From Opitutaceae bacterium (GTDB lineage: Bacteria > Verrucomicrobiota > Verrucomicrobiia > Opitutales > Opitutaceae), in assembly GCA_030693515.1 (NCBI GenBank), contig JAUYAK010000022.1:60345-124344 (forward strand): a DNA stretch of 64,000 bases, in the 5' to 3' direction. Position numbers and translations under genes: made by a program. Of the stretch, positions 52,975 to 62,145 are shown piece by piece. A model generated the notes under the pieces. That model did no database searches and was not told where the DNA came from. It worked only from the letters and a program-made list of their open reading frames with translations. Positions within the stretch are counted from its first letter, which is position 1, and every line of letters starts with the position of its first letter.

Positions 52975-53655
52975 ATGAAAAATATCCCCATGCTTGGTCG
53001 CGTCGTTCTGCTGGCCAGCTTCGCACTGATGTTCGCACCATTCGCCCGTGCCGCCGAGGGCTGGCGCGAACTTTTCAACGGCAAGGACCTCACAGGTTGG
53101 AGGGCCAACGCCTATCCGGATTCGTGGTCCGTGGTCGACGGCACGATTCGCGCGCACGCCACGAAGGAGAGCTCGCACCTGTTCTTCGTTGGCGACGGCA
53201 AGAACGACAAGAACGACTTCGTGCGCTTCAAGAACTTCGAGCTCGAATTCACCACGCGCGGCGAGCCCAACGCCAACAGCGGCGTCTTCATCCACACTGA
53301 TCTTGCGGCGGGAGGCGCGGCGCTGCGGCTTTCCAACGGCTACGAGATCCAGCTCAACAGCACGGAAAAGGAGAAGCGCAAGACCGGCAGCCTATACGAT
53401 GTCGTCGATCTCGCGACCTCGCCGGTCGATGAGACGAAGTGGTTTGCGGTGCGAATCACAGTGAAGGACCGACGCATCACGATCCAAGTGGGAGGAAAAA
53501 CAACCGTCGACTACACCGAGCCGGACAACGTGCAGCGTGCGCCCGCCCGCAAGGGCCGCCGGCTGAATCCGCTCGGCGGCGCCATCGCGCTCCAAGCGCA
53601 CGATCCGAAGAGCGTATTTTATTTCAAGAGTGTGCGGATTCGGGAGCTGAACTAG
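52975..53655 (+). CDS. Secreted DUF1080 protein
   Basis: 226 aa from the ATG at 52975 (MKNIPMLGRVVLLASFALMF), signal peptide ending near ARA. Single DUF1080 domain: GWRELFNGKDLTGWRANAYPD, FTTRGEPNANSGVFIHTDLAAGG, GYEIQLNST and GGAIALQAHDPKSVFYFKSVRI. Shorter than the first DUF1080 protein and more typical of the family. Divergent from the OppA-like gene. Confidence 0.87.
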   Translation: MKNIPMLGRVVLLASFALMFAPFARAAEGWRELFNGKDLTGWRANAYPDSWSVVDGTIRAHATKESSHLFFVGDGKNDKNDFVRFKNFELEFTTRGEPNANSGVFIHTDLAAGGAALRLSNGYEIQLNSTEKEKRKTGSLYDVVDLATSPVDETKWFAVRITVKDRRITIQVGGKTTVDYTEPDNVQRAPARKGRRLNPLGGAIALQAHDPKSVFYFKSVRIRELN

Positions 53656-53698
53656 GAAGTTCGCGTTCTGCTTGGAAACCCAAGCTCGCTGGAATGCT

Positions 53699-54763
53699 CT
53701 ACAACTTGGCCACCGCCTCCGCGATGGCTCGGCCGACGTCGTTCGTGCCTGCGGTGCCGCCGAGGTCGCGGGTGCGCGGCCCCCGTTGCACGACCGCTTC
53801 GATCGCGCGGACCACGGTGGCGGCCGCCTCGAGCTGACCGAGGTGTTCGAGCATCATGGCGCCGGACCAGATCTGGCCGATGGGATTGGCGATGCCCCGG
53901 CCCGCGATGTCCGGCGCCGAGCCGTGCACGGGCTCAAACATGGAAGGAAAATTGCGCTCGGGATTAAGGTTCGCCGAAGGCGCGATCGCGATCGTCCCGG
54001 TGCAAGCGGGCCCAAGGTCGGAAAGAATATCGCCGAAGAGATTTGAGCCGACGACCACATCGAACCAGTCGGGATGCTGCACGAAATGCGCGGTCAGGAT
54101 GTCGATGTGATACTGGTCGGTGCGCACGTCGGGATACTCGGCGGCCATGGTTTTGAAGCGCTCGTCCCAAAACGGCATCGTGACCGTGATGCCGTTGGAC
54201 TTGGTGGCCGAGGTGAGGTGCTTTTTCGGCCGGCTGCGCGCCAGTTCAAACGCGTAGCGAAGGATGCGGTCGACGCCGTGGCGCGTGAACACGACCTGCT
54301 GCATCGCAATCTCATCGTCGCTGCCCGTGTAGAGGCGGCCGCCAATTTCCGTATATTCGCCCTCATTGTTCTCGCGGACCACGTAGAAATCGATGTCGCC
54401 GGGATTGCGGTGCCGCAGCGGCGACTCGATCCCGGGCATGAGCCGGACCGGTCGCACGTTGGCATACTGGCGAAACTCGCGGCGGATCGGGATGAGCAGG
54501 CCCCAGAGCGACACGTGGTCCGGCACGCCCGGAAAGCCAACCGCGCCGAGGTAGATCGCGTCGTGATGGCGAATCTGCGCAAGGCCGTCCGGCGGCATCA
54601 TGCGCCCGGTCTCTTTGTAGTAGGCGCAGCTCCACGGAAGGTGATCCCACGTGAAACGGAAGCCGTGTTTCTTGGCGGCCGCTTCGAGCACGAGCATGCC
54701 CGGAGGGACCACTTCTTGGCCGATGCCGTCGCCCGGAATGGTCGCGATGCGATAATTTTTCAT
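53699..54763 (-). CDS. ttuC: Tartrate dehydrogenase-type isopropylmalate dehydrogenase-family enzyme
   Basis: 354 aa. NAD-dependent beta-decarboxylating dehydrogenase: TIPGDGIGQEVVPPGML at the start, the substrate region VVRENNEGEYTEIGGRLYTG, the lysine of TSATKSNGIT, and the metal-binding VVVGSNLFGDILSDLGPA. Length and these words fit the tartrate dehydrogenase/decarboxylase (TtuC/YeaU) group better than LeuB. It would oxidise tartrate or D-malate. The promoter region holds two direct repeats (54813-54858). The following LuxR-type gene is on the same strand upstream. Confidence 0.82.
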   Translation of the reverse strand: MKNYRIATIPGDGIGQEVVPPGMLVLEAAAKKHGFRFTWDHLPWSCAYYKETGRMMPPDGLAQIRHHDAIYLGAVGFPGVPDHVSLWGLLIPIRREFRQYANVRPVRLMPGIESPLRHRNPGDIDFYVVRENNEGEYTEIGGRLYTGSDDEIAMQQVVFTRHGVDRILRYAFELARSRPKKHLTSATKSNGITVTMPFWDERFKTMAAEYPDVRTDQYHIDILTAHFVQHPDWFDVVVGSNLFGDILSDLGPACTGTIAIAPSANLNPERNFPSMFEPVHGSAPDIAGRGIANPIGQIWSGAMMLEHLGQLEAAATVVRAIEAVVQRGPRTRDLGGTAGTNDVGRAIAEAVAKL

Positions 54764-54812
54764 GGGAAATCTTGTGCGCGATAGATGAACGGTTTCGTTT
54801 CGCCTGCCGCAC

Positions 54813-54858
54813 GTTCACTCTAGCGAAACCGCGCAGGGTTCACCATAAGTGAAACCGC
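54813..54858 (-). promoter_or_regulatory. Two direct repeats upstream of ttuC, possible operator
   Basis: GTTCACTCTAGCGAAACCGC at 54813-54832 and GTTCACCATAAGTGAAACCGC at 54838-54858 share GTTCAC, a five-base spacer and (C/G)(C/T)GAAACCGC or similar. The second is nearly a dyad (GTTCAC / GTGAAAC). A further related word, GAACGGTTTCG, is at 54788-54798. The copies are 25 bp apart and lie 50-95 bp upstream of the ttuC ATG, a usual place for an activator or repressor. Confidence 0.5.
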
Positions 54859-54887
54859 CTGAATCGCGGTCCCGGTTCCGCGCTGAC

Positions 54888-56027
54888 TCAGCGGAGCATT
54901 CGCGCCAATTCGGTCCGGCCCCGCACGCCCAACTTGCGGTAGATCGCGTTGAGCTGGAAATCGACCGTGCGCGGCGACTTCCCCAGCCGGCGCGCGACGT
55001 CCTGGTTGCGCAGGCCCTCCACCACCAGCAGAGCCACCCGGCGCTCGCTCGGCGTCAGAAACTGCAGCTGATGGATCGCCTCGGCCTTGAGCTCGGAATC
55101 CGCGCCGTCGAGGTTGCGTTCGCCGAAGAGCGTCACCCAGAAACCGGGGCGCACGAGCGAGCCCTTGTAGGGTTGGCTCACATCGACCTTGGCCACCAGA
55201 CCGCCGATTTCGCGGTGGGTGACACGGGCGCTCTCGAGCCCCACGGCGAGGCCGTCGCTCGCGGCGCGGTCCCAAATATCCGCGAGCCGGGCGCAGGCGT
55301 CGTCGATGGGCTCCGGCACGCGGAAACACCGGCGGGTATTCATCACGCGGGCCTCCTTGTAGCCGTAGTTCCACACGGCGCAGAGATCGTAGGCCTCTTG
55401 CGTCGCAAACTGCAGCGCGCGATCCGGGCCCAAAAACAGCACGGGGAGCGGGAGCCCCGAGATGAAACGCTCCATGCTCAGGCGACGCCCCCGTTCGCCC
55501 TCGAAGGCGCGCAGCCGCCGCAGCCCGGCGTCGATCACCGGATGCAGCGACGCCAGAAACTCCCGTTCCTCGGCGAGGAATTCGCCCTGTTCCTCGCTGC
55601 GGCGAATACTCAGCACGGCCTCCGGGTGCGAACCGTCCCAAAAGGCGAGATGGACGAATTCATCCCAGCCGCGAAAGTGTCGCTCGCGTTCGACGCGCCG
55701 CTGCCGGGCCCGGGGATCCTCGCGTAGGATCTCGGTGTAAGTATACATTTTCACCTGGGGATGGGCGGCGAGAAACGGACGCGAAATACTCAGGCTCGTG
55801 AGGGGTTGATTCGCACCGCCTTTGTCGCGCGCGACAAAATGCCGACCCTCCTGCGGTTCAAAATCGACGATACCCAGCATCAGGCTGCACGAGTGATGCG
55901 GCAGCACGCTCTGGAGCAGCTGCAGGTTCGCCCGCCAAAAACTCTCCAAGTCCAGCGCGCTCTGCAGGTCCGACATCGGACGCGCCACCACGCGTTGGGC
56001 GGATGCAGGGAGAAAGGTTGAGACCAT
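54888..56027 (-). CDS. LuxR-family transcriptional regulator
   Basis: 379 aa from the ATG at 56027; MSDLQSALD at 55976 is an alternative. The C-terminal HTH is LTPSERRVALLVVEGLRNQD through GKSPRTVDFQLNAIYRKLGV. The N-terminal 250 residues look like a GAF/PAS sensory region (SMERFISGLPLPVLFLGPDR). It has no receiver domain, so it is probably regulated by a small molecule. It is divergent from the TonB receptor gene and precedes ttuC, so it is a candidate regulator of the whole tartrate-like locus. Confidence 0.83.
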   Translation of the reverse strand: MVSTFLPASAQRVVARPMSDLQSALDLESFWRANLQLLQSVLPHHSCSLMLGIVDFEPQEGRHFVARDKGGANQPLTSLSISRPFLAAHPQVKMYTYTEILREDPRARQRRVERERHFRGWDEFVHLAFWDGSHPEAVLSIRRSEEQGEFLAEEREFLASLHPVIDAGLRRLRAFEGERGRRLSMERFISGLPLPVLFLGPDRALQFATQEAYDLCAVWNYGYKEARVMNTRRCFRVPEPIDDACARLADIWDRAASDGLAVGLESARVTHREIGGLVAKVDVSQPYKGSLVRPGFWVTLFGERNLDGADSELKAEAIHQLQFLTPSERRVALLVVEGLRNQDVARRLGKSPRTVDFQLNAIYRKLGVRGRTELARMLR

Positions 56028-56289
56028 GGGGCGGGGCGCTCGACGAGTCGGGCACGAAGGAATTGCTAGGCCGGCCGGCACTCGCGGGCAAGGCAAAGCC
56101 TGGGAGAAACTCGGCAGCGGCGGAACGCGGGCGGGCGGCGTTTCAGGTGGTTCCACCGATAGCGCGTTCCACGATATGGGCCTATTCTTCCGCTTTGGAA
56201 ACGACCACTTCGCGGCCGCCCCCAGCGGCGGGCCGCGTCCCTTCGCCGTCGCGAAAAAAAACCATTCCCACGCACCCCCATCCGCTCCC

Positions 56290-59200
56290 ATGACCTCCCC
56301 ATTCGTCCTAAAAACCCTGCGTCTGCCGACGATGTTGGCGCTCATCGCCACAACCCTGCCGGCCCAGATTGCGCCCGCACCCTCCGCTACCGCGGCGAAG
56401 GACGAAAGCGTCAAACTGGAAGCTTTCACCGTCACCGGCTCGAATATCCGGCGCATCGAACAGGAGAACGCTCTCCCCATGACCACGGTGAAGGCGGAGC
56501 AGCTCGAGATTTACGATCCGGGCCAGCCCTCCGATCTGCTCGCCTCGCTGCCGATGGCCGCCGGTCTGCCGGGCAATGAGGCGGCGCTCGCGACCCAGAA
56601 CGCCCGCGGCGACAACGCCAACATCTCGTTCCGCGGCCTATCGTCCGGCAACACCCTCATTCTGCTCAATGGCCGGCGCATCGCGCCGCATCCGATCTCG
56701 TGGAACGAGCAGGGCGTGCCGGCGCTGTCGGTAAACGTGAACCAGCTGCCCAACCGCGGCATCGAACGCGTGGATGTCCTGCGCGACGGCGCCTCGTCGA
56801 TCTATGGCGCCGATGCGGTCGCGGGCGTGGTGAACTACGTGATGCACCGGCGCTTTCGCGGCACGGAGCTGTCGCTCCGCTGGGGCACCACGGACTACGG
56901 CGACGGGACGGAATATCGCGCCTCGCTCACCCACGGGCTCGATTTTTCCAACCGCAAAGGCCGGCTCATCTTCACCGCCGACTGGTATGATCGCGAGGGC
57001 ACTTTTCTGCGTGACCGCCCGTTTGCCGCCGACGGCGACAACGTCGCCCGCGCCCCTGCCCCTTGGAATGTTTACACCCAGACCTCGTTCAACCGGCGCA
57101 CGACCACGAGCGCCTACGGCCAGTTCAACACGGTCGTGTCCACGGGCCGCGACCAGTATGGCGCGTTTCTGGTCACCAACCAGCGGCCGACGGGAATTCC
57201 CACCACTTACTTCACCACGACCGGCGGATTCTTTTTGGTCCCCACCACGGGCTCCGGGCAGCCAGGCATCGCCACGGCTGCTCCCGCGCGCGCCGCCAGC
57301 GGACCGGGCAAGGACTACTACTGGAATCTCAACGACGCCCGCTCGCTCCAGCCGCAGTCCAAGCGGGGCAACGTCTTCCTCGGCGGCGAATACGACCTGA
57401 GCCCGCGCATCACGGCGTTCGCCGACTTAAACTACTACCACGCCCGCTCCCTCGTGCTGCGGGACCCCGATATCTACCAGAGCAGCGTGAACGGTCCTCT
57501 GTTCATTCCGGCCTCCAATCCCTATAATCCCTTCGGCGAACGCTTCTGGAGCCCGACCGGCACGCCCAATTCCGATGGCACCCCGCGCCTCACCGGCACG
57601 CCGAGCGCGGTCAACGTCGTCAACCACCGCTTCTGGGACTTCGGCTCGCGCGAGGATACCGTAACCAACTACGCCTATCGCGTCCTGCTCGGTGCGCGCG
57701 GCAAGCTCGCCGACACCTGGACGTGGGAAAGCGCGGTCGTGCATGCCGAGGGCCGCGCCAACGAATACGAGCCCATCCAACGCACCAGCCTCACGCAGGC
57801 CGCCGCATTGCTGACCGACCCGGCCCGCGCGCTCAACGCCTTCGGCCGCAGCTACGCCGTGCAGGGCGGGGCGCTCGTGGACACCGGTCCGTTCCGCCAT
57901 TCCGCCGCGGTGAAGCAGTCCACCTACGGTGTCTTCGAACGCGACGGCATGACCCGTTTCCGCAGCATTGATTTCAACGCCAGCGGCGAGGTCTGGCCGC
58001 TGTGGGGCGGCAACAAAATCAGCCTCGCTCTCGGCGGGGAAGTCCGCCGCGAGGATTTCTCCGACGTGCGTGCGCCCTTCGCCGGGCTCAATCCGGCCGG
58101 CTCCGGTCTCGATCCCACGCGTTCGGATGTCGTGAGCGCGTCTTCGGTGCCGGACACCTTTGCTCACCGTGACGCCGTTTCCGGCTACGCGGAGGTCCTC
58201 CTGCCGCTCGCCGGTCGAGATTTCAAGCTGCCGTTGGTGCAGGCCCTTGAGCTGAGCGCCGCCGCACGCACCGAACACTACAGCGATTTCGGCAACACCG
58301 TGAGCCCGAAGTTCGGGCTCACTTGGAAGCCCGCCAATTGGCTCATGGTCCGCGCCTCGCACAGCCAGGGCTTCCGGCCGCCCTCGCTGCCGGCGCTCTA
58401 TCGCGGCAGCTTCATCGGCACGGCGCTGAACAGCCAGGATACTTATCGCGCCACCGTCACCCAGCTGCTGACCGACCAAGGCCTGAACCGCATCAACCGC
58501 GTGGAGGGCAACCCGAAGCTGCAGCCGGAAAAATCGAAGGGCATTTCAACCGGCATCGTCGTCGATGTGCCGGGAGTGCGCGGCCTCTCGCTCACGGTCG
58601 ATTACTATGAAATCCGCCACAAAGATATCATGGGCTCCAGCGGCACGGTGAACGATGACCGCGACGCGCTGGTCGCCGCCACGCAGGCCGCGCTCGCCGC
58701 CGGCCAGTCCATCAACTCGATCGACCTCGGTTCCGGCACCTCGCGCTATCAGGGCGACGGGGCCGTCGTGCGCCTGCCCGTCACGCAGGAAGACCGCAAT
58801 TTCTTCGCCGCCTACAATGCCACCCGCGCCCCGAGCGCCCAGCGTGCCGTCGTCGGCTCCATCGACTACCTGCGCACGACCTACTTCAACAAATCCCAGC
58901 AGTTCGTAAACGGCTTCGACTTCGGCCTCAATTACCGGCTCCGCCCGCTCGCCCTTGGCAATTTCACCTTTGAGACCAACTGGACCAAGGTGAACTCGTT
59001 CTACATCTACACCACGCGGGGTGCGCCGCGCACCGAGTTGTTGGAAACCAACCTCGCGGCCACCTCAGGCGCGTCGCCCAAGTGGCGTGGCAACGTGCAG
59101 CTCAACTGGCGGCGCAACCAGTGGAGCGGAGGCCTGGGCATGTTCTACACCGGCGACTTCACGCTCGCCGGCGTCACCACCAGCCAGGCGGTTTACGAGT

Positions 59201-59484
59201 CGCTCGGCCGTCCCTCCTACATCCGCCCGGTGTTCACCAATGGCAGCACGATCTACCGCATGGTCCATCGCGATACGCAGACCTATAATGCGTTTCTCTC
59301 CTGCCGCACCGGAAAAACCACCACCCGCAGCTGGCTGCGCGACACGAGCATCCGCGTCGGCGTGAACAATCTGCTCAACACCGCGCCGCCGCTCTCCGAC
59401 GACAACAACACCTACGAGTCCGCGCTCTTCAACACGATGGCCAAGGGCCGCATGTATTCTCTGACGTTGACGAAGAAACTCTGA
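56290..59484 (+). CDS. TonB-dependent receptor of tartrate-like locus
   Basis: 1064 aa from the ATG at 56290 (MTSPFVLKTLRLPTMLALIA); signal peptide ends near LPAQ. The track start at 56026 reads through the promoter region and the divergent gene start. No STN domain. Entry VKLEAFTVTGSNIRRIEQEN, plug with ISFRGLSSGNTLILLNGRRI and VDVLRDGASSIYGADAVAGVVN, barrel ending LTLTKKL. A pyrimidine-rich leader CCCCCATCCGCTCCC precedes the ATG. An SGNH hydrolase gene follows by 23 bp on the same strand, so a shared transcript is likely. The ligand may be an ester of a hydroxy acid. Confidence 0.9.
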   Translation: MTSPFVLKTLRLPTMLALIATTLPAQIAPAPSATAAKDESVKLEAFTVTGSNIRRIEQENALPMTTVKAEQLEIYDPGQPSDLLASLPMAAGLPGNEAALATQNARGDNANISFRGLSSGNTLILLNGRRIAPHPISWNEQGVPALSVNVNQLPNRGIERVDVLRDGASSIYGADAVAGVVNYVMHRRFRGTELSLRWGTTDYGDGTEYRASLTHGLDFSNRKGRLIFTADWYDREGTFLRDRPFAADGDNVARAPAPWNVYTQTSFNRRTTTSAYGQFNTVVSTGRDQYGAFLVTNQRPTGIPTTYFTTTGGFFLVPTTGSGQPGIATAAPARAASGPGKDYYWNLNDARSLQPQSKRGNVFLGGEYDLSPRITAFADLNYYHARSLVLRDPDIYQSSVNGPLFIPASNPYNPFGERFWSPTGTPNSDGTPRLTGTPSAVNVVNHRFWDFGSREDTVTNYAYRVLLGARGKLADTWTWESAVVHAEGRANEYEPIQRTSLTQAAALLTDPARALNAFGRSYAVQGGALVDTGPFRHSAAVKQSTYGVFERDGMTRFRSIDFNASGEVWPLWGGNKISLALGGEVRREDFSDVRAPFAGLNPAGSGLDPTRSDVVSASSVPDTFAHRDAVSGYAEVLLPLAGRDFKLPLVQALELSAAARTEHYSDFGNTVSPKFGLTWKPANWLMVRASHSQGFRPPSLPALYRGSFIGTALNSQDTYRATVTQLLTDQGLNRINRVEGNPKLQPEKSKGISTGIVVDVPGVRGLSLTVDYYEIRHKDIMGSSGTVNDDRDALVAATQAALAAGQSINSIDLGSGTSRYQGDGAVVRLPVTQEDRNFFAAYNATRAPSAQRAVVGSIDYLRTTYFNKSQQFVNGFDFGLNYRLRPLALGNFTFETNWTKVNSFYIYTTRGAPRTELLETNLAATSGASPKWRGNVQLNWRRNQWSGGLGMFYTGDFTLAGVTTSQAVYESLGRPSYIRPVFTNGSTIYRMVHRDTQTYNAFLSCRTGKTTTRSWLRDTSIRVGVNNLLNTAPPLSDDNNTYESALFNTMAKGRMYSLTLTKKL

Positions 59485-59507
59485 GTGCTCCAGGAAGCAG
59501 CCCCGCC

Positions 59508-60503
59508 ATGAAGATCAAGTCCCCTTGTTCGGTTTCGCGAATCGTCCCCACGTTTGCGCTCGCGCTGGCCCTCGTCGGCGCGGCGCTCAGCGCCCAGCCG
59601 TCGCCCAAGGCGGCGCCGCGTGCCACCGACTCCGCGGCGCCCGCCCTCAAGCCGATGGGCAGCGTGCTCTTCATCGGCAACAGCTTCCTCTTCGGGACGG
59701 GCTCCGCCGTTCGCTTCTATCGGGCGCAGACGGTGACCGATTTGAACGGCGGGGGCGTCGGGGGCGTGCCCGCGTTGTTCAAGGCCTTCACCACCCAGGC
59801 GGGTTTGGACTTCATGGTGAGCCTCGAGACGGCCTCGGGCCAGGGCCTCGACTACCACATCGCCGAAAAAGCCGACGTCATCGGCCGGCCGTGGGATCGC
59901 GTGGTGATGCTCGGCTACAGCCTGCTGAATCGCAACAAACCCGGTGATCCGGCGCTGTTGATTCAATCGGCCCGGCAGGTTGCGGAGTTGCTGCACAGCA
60001 AGAATCCGCAGGTCGACATCCGCCTGATCGCCACGTGGTCGCGCGCCGATCAGGTTTACCCGAAGGCCGGCCACTGGCACGGGAAGCCGATCGAGCAGAT
60101 GGCGAAGGATGTCCGCGCCGCCTACGATTTGGCGGCGGCGGGCACGCCGCACATCCGCGGGGTGATTCCGGTCGGCGAAGCATGGAACCGCGCTTTCCGG
60201 ACCGGGGTGGCCGATCCGAATCCCTACGACGGCATCGCCTACGGCCAGCTCGATCTCTGGACCTACGATCATTACCATCCCAGCACCTACGGCTACTACC
60301 TCGAGGCGCTGATGATCTTCGGCGACCTCACCGGGCTCGACCCCCGCGCACTCGGGAAAAACGAACGCGCGGGGTTTGAACTGGGCCTCTCCCCGGACCA
60401 GGCCACGGCGTTGCAACAGGTTGCGTTCGACGAGTTGTCGGCGCAGCAGCCGAACCGGAAGTTGGAGACGTTCGCCCCCATCGGCCTCGGCAAGAAGGGC
60501 TGA
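59508..60503 (+). CDS. Secreted SGNH-type hydrolase
   Basis: 331 aa. Signal peptide (VPTFALALALVGAALSAQ). Block I of the SGNH fold appears as VLFIGNSFLFGTGS, with the nucleophile Ser in GNS. Block III-like residues occur around VVMLGYSLLNRNKPGD, and the catalytic Asp-His pair in YDHYHPSTYGYYLEAL. It would act as an esterase outside the cytoplasm. Lying between the TonB receptor and the DASS transporter, it may release the acid moiety from the imported ester. Confidence 0.75.
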   Translation: MKIKSPCSVSRIVPTFALALALVGAALSAQPSPKAAPRATDSAAPALKPMGSVLFIGNSFLFGTGSAVRFYRAQTVTDLNGGGVGGVPALFKAFTTQAGLDFMVSLETASGQGLDYHIAEKADVIGRPWDRVVMLGYSLLNRNKPGDPALLIQSARQVAELLHSKNPQVDIRLIATWSRADQVYPKAGHWHGKPIEQMAKDVRAAYDLAAAGTPHIRGVIPVGEAWNRAFRTGVADPNPYDGIAYGQLDLWTYDHYHPSTYGYYLEALMIFGDLTGLDPRALGKNERAGFELGLSPDQATALQQVAFDELSAQQPNRKLETFAPIGLGKKG

Positions 60504-60542
60504 TCCTTCCCGGCCCGGTTCGCTCTTGTCACCCCCCGAGCC

Positions 60543-62078
60543 GTGTCGTCCCACCCCCATCTTGTCGCGGACGCCAAGGCCGCCGCCACGGATGCGATCG
60601 AACATCCGGCCAACTTCGGACTCCGCCAATGGTCCGGCTGGGTTCTGGGGCCGGGCGCATTACTGATTACGTTGTTGGTCCCGCCGCCCGACGGCCTGAG
60701 TGCCGAGGGCTGGCGCACGGCCGGCGTCGCGCTGTTGATGGCGGTTTTTTGGATCTGCGAATCGGTGCCGATCCCTGTGACCGCGCTGCTGCCGCTCGGT
60801 TTGTTTCCTGCCCTCCACCTTGGCGATATCCGAGAGACGGCGGCGCCCTTTGCGAATCCGGTGATCTATCTCTTTCTCGGCGGGTTCCTGATCGCCTTGG
60901 CGATGCAGCGCTGGGGCCTGCATCGGCGGGTCGCCATCAACCTGATCGGGGCGATGGGCACGCGGCCCGCCCGTCTCGTGGGCGGCTTTCTCCTCGCTTC
61001 GGCCGTCGTCAGCATGTGGGTCAGCAACACCGCCACCGCGCTGATGATGCTGCCGATCGCCGTGTCGATTATCCAAATGGTGCCGGCGACGGGCGGCACG
61101 GCGCGGACGCGGCAAGCGTTCGCCGCGGCGCTCATGCTGGCGGTGGCCTATGGCGCGACGACCGGGGGCATGGCCACGCTGATCGGCACTCCTCCCAACG
61201 CCCTGCTCGCGGCCTACGTGGGCAAAGTCTACGGTTTCACCATCGGCTTCGGCCAGTGGATGCTCCTCGGCGTGCCCGTGGTGCTCGTGACCCTACCGAT
61301 CGTCTATCTCGTGCTGACGCGCGTGAGCTTCAAACTCGATCGGAGCGAAATCCCCGGGATGGCGGAGCGCATCACGACGGAACGCTCCGGCCTCGGGTCG
61401 TGGTCGCGCGGCGAGATCGGCGTGCTGGTGGTGTTTGTGCTCACGGCCCTTGGCTGGATTTTTCAACCCCTCCTCGCGAAGAGCCTGCCGCTGCTGAACG
61501 ACACCACCATCGCGATAATGGGCGGACTGCTGCTGTTCTTCATTCCCATCAACCTGAAGCGCGGGGAATTCCTGATGAACTGGGAAACCACCAAAGGCCT
61601 GCCTTGGGATGTCCTGCTCCTGTTCGGCGGCGGCCTGAGCCTCGCCGGCAACATCGAGAAGCACGGCCTCTCACGCTACCTGGGGACCCTGTGCGCCGGT
61701 TTGGAGGGCATTCCGATGATGGCGATCCTCGGCGTCGTGTGCTTCGGCATTTTGATGCTCACCGAGCTGACGAGCAACACCGCGACCGCCGCGACCTTCC
61801 TGCCCGTCGTGGCCGCCCTCGGGACGAGCCTCGGAGAAAATCCGCTGTTTTTTCTCATCCCCGCCGCGCTTGCGGCCAACTGCTCCTACATGCTGCCCGT
61901 CGGCACGCCGCCCAACGCGATCGTCTTCGGCAGCGGCCACGTCGCTCTCCCGCAGATGGCCAGAGCCGGCATCTGGCTCAACGTCCTCCTCGTGCCCATC
62001 ATGATCGGCCTCGTGCTGCTGGTGGGGCGGGTCATCTTCGCCATCGAGCCGGGCGTGATCCCGGCGTGGGTGCGGTAG
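60543..62078 (+). CDS. DASS-family sodium/dicarboxylate symporter
   Basis: 511 aa from a GTG at 60543. SLC13/DASS transporter with about 11-12 transmembrane segments. Both pseudo-repeat signatures are intact: SNTATALMMLPIA in the first half and TSNTATAATFLPVVA in the second. The GTPPNA sodium-site words occur twice (LIGTPPNALLAAY, VGTPPNAIVFG). Members import succinate, malate, citrate, tartrate or sulfate across the inner membrane. With ttuC nearby a dicarboxylate such as tartrate is likely. It ends convergent with the TPR protein, 67 bp from its stop. Confidence 0.9.
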   Translation: MSSHPHLVADAKAAATDAIEHPANFGLRQWSGWVLGPGALLITLLVPPPDGLSAEGWRTAGVALLMAVFWICESVPIPVTALLPLGLFPALHLGDIRETAAPFANPVIYLFLGGFLIALAMQRWGLHRRVAINLIGAMGTRPARLVGGFLLASAVVSMWVSNTATALMMLPIAVSIIQMVPATGGTARTRQAFAAALMLAVAYGATTGGMATLIGTPPNALLAAYVGKVYGFTIGFGQWMLLGVPVVLVTLPIVYLVLTRVSFKLDRSEIPGMAERITTERSGLGSWSRGEIGVLVVFVLTALGWIFQPLLAKSLPLLNDTTIAIMGGLLLFFIPINLKRGEFLMNWETTKGLPWDVLLLFGGGLSLAGNIEKHGLSRYLGTLCAGLEGIPMMAILGVVCFGILMLTELTSNTATAATFLPVVAALGTSLGENPLFFLIPAALAANCSYMLPVGTPPNAIVFGSGHVALPQMARAGIWLNVLLVPIMIGLVLLVGRVIFAIEPGVIPAWVR

Positions 62079-62145
62079 CAACAGGCCAAGAAAAGCTCAA
62101 AAATCCGCCGTGCTTGGCGTGCGGGCGAACGGTCTCGGCATCGGG

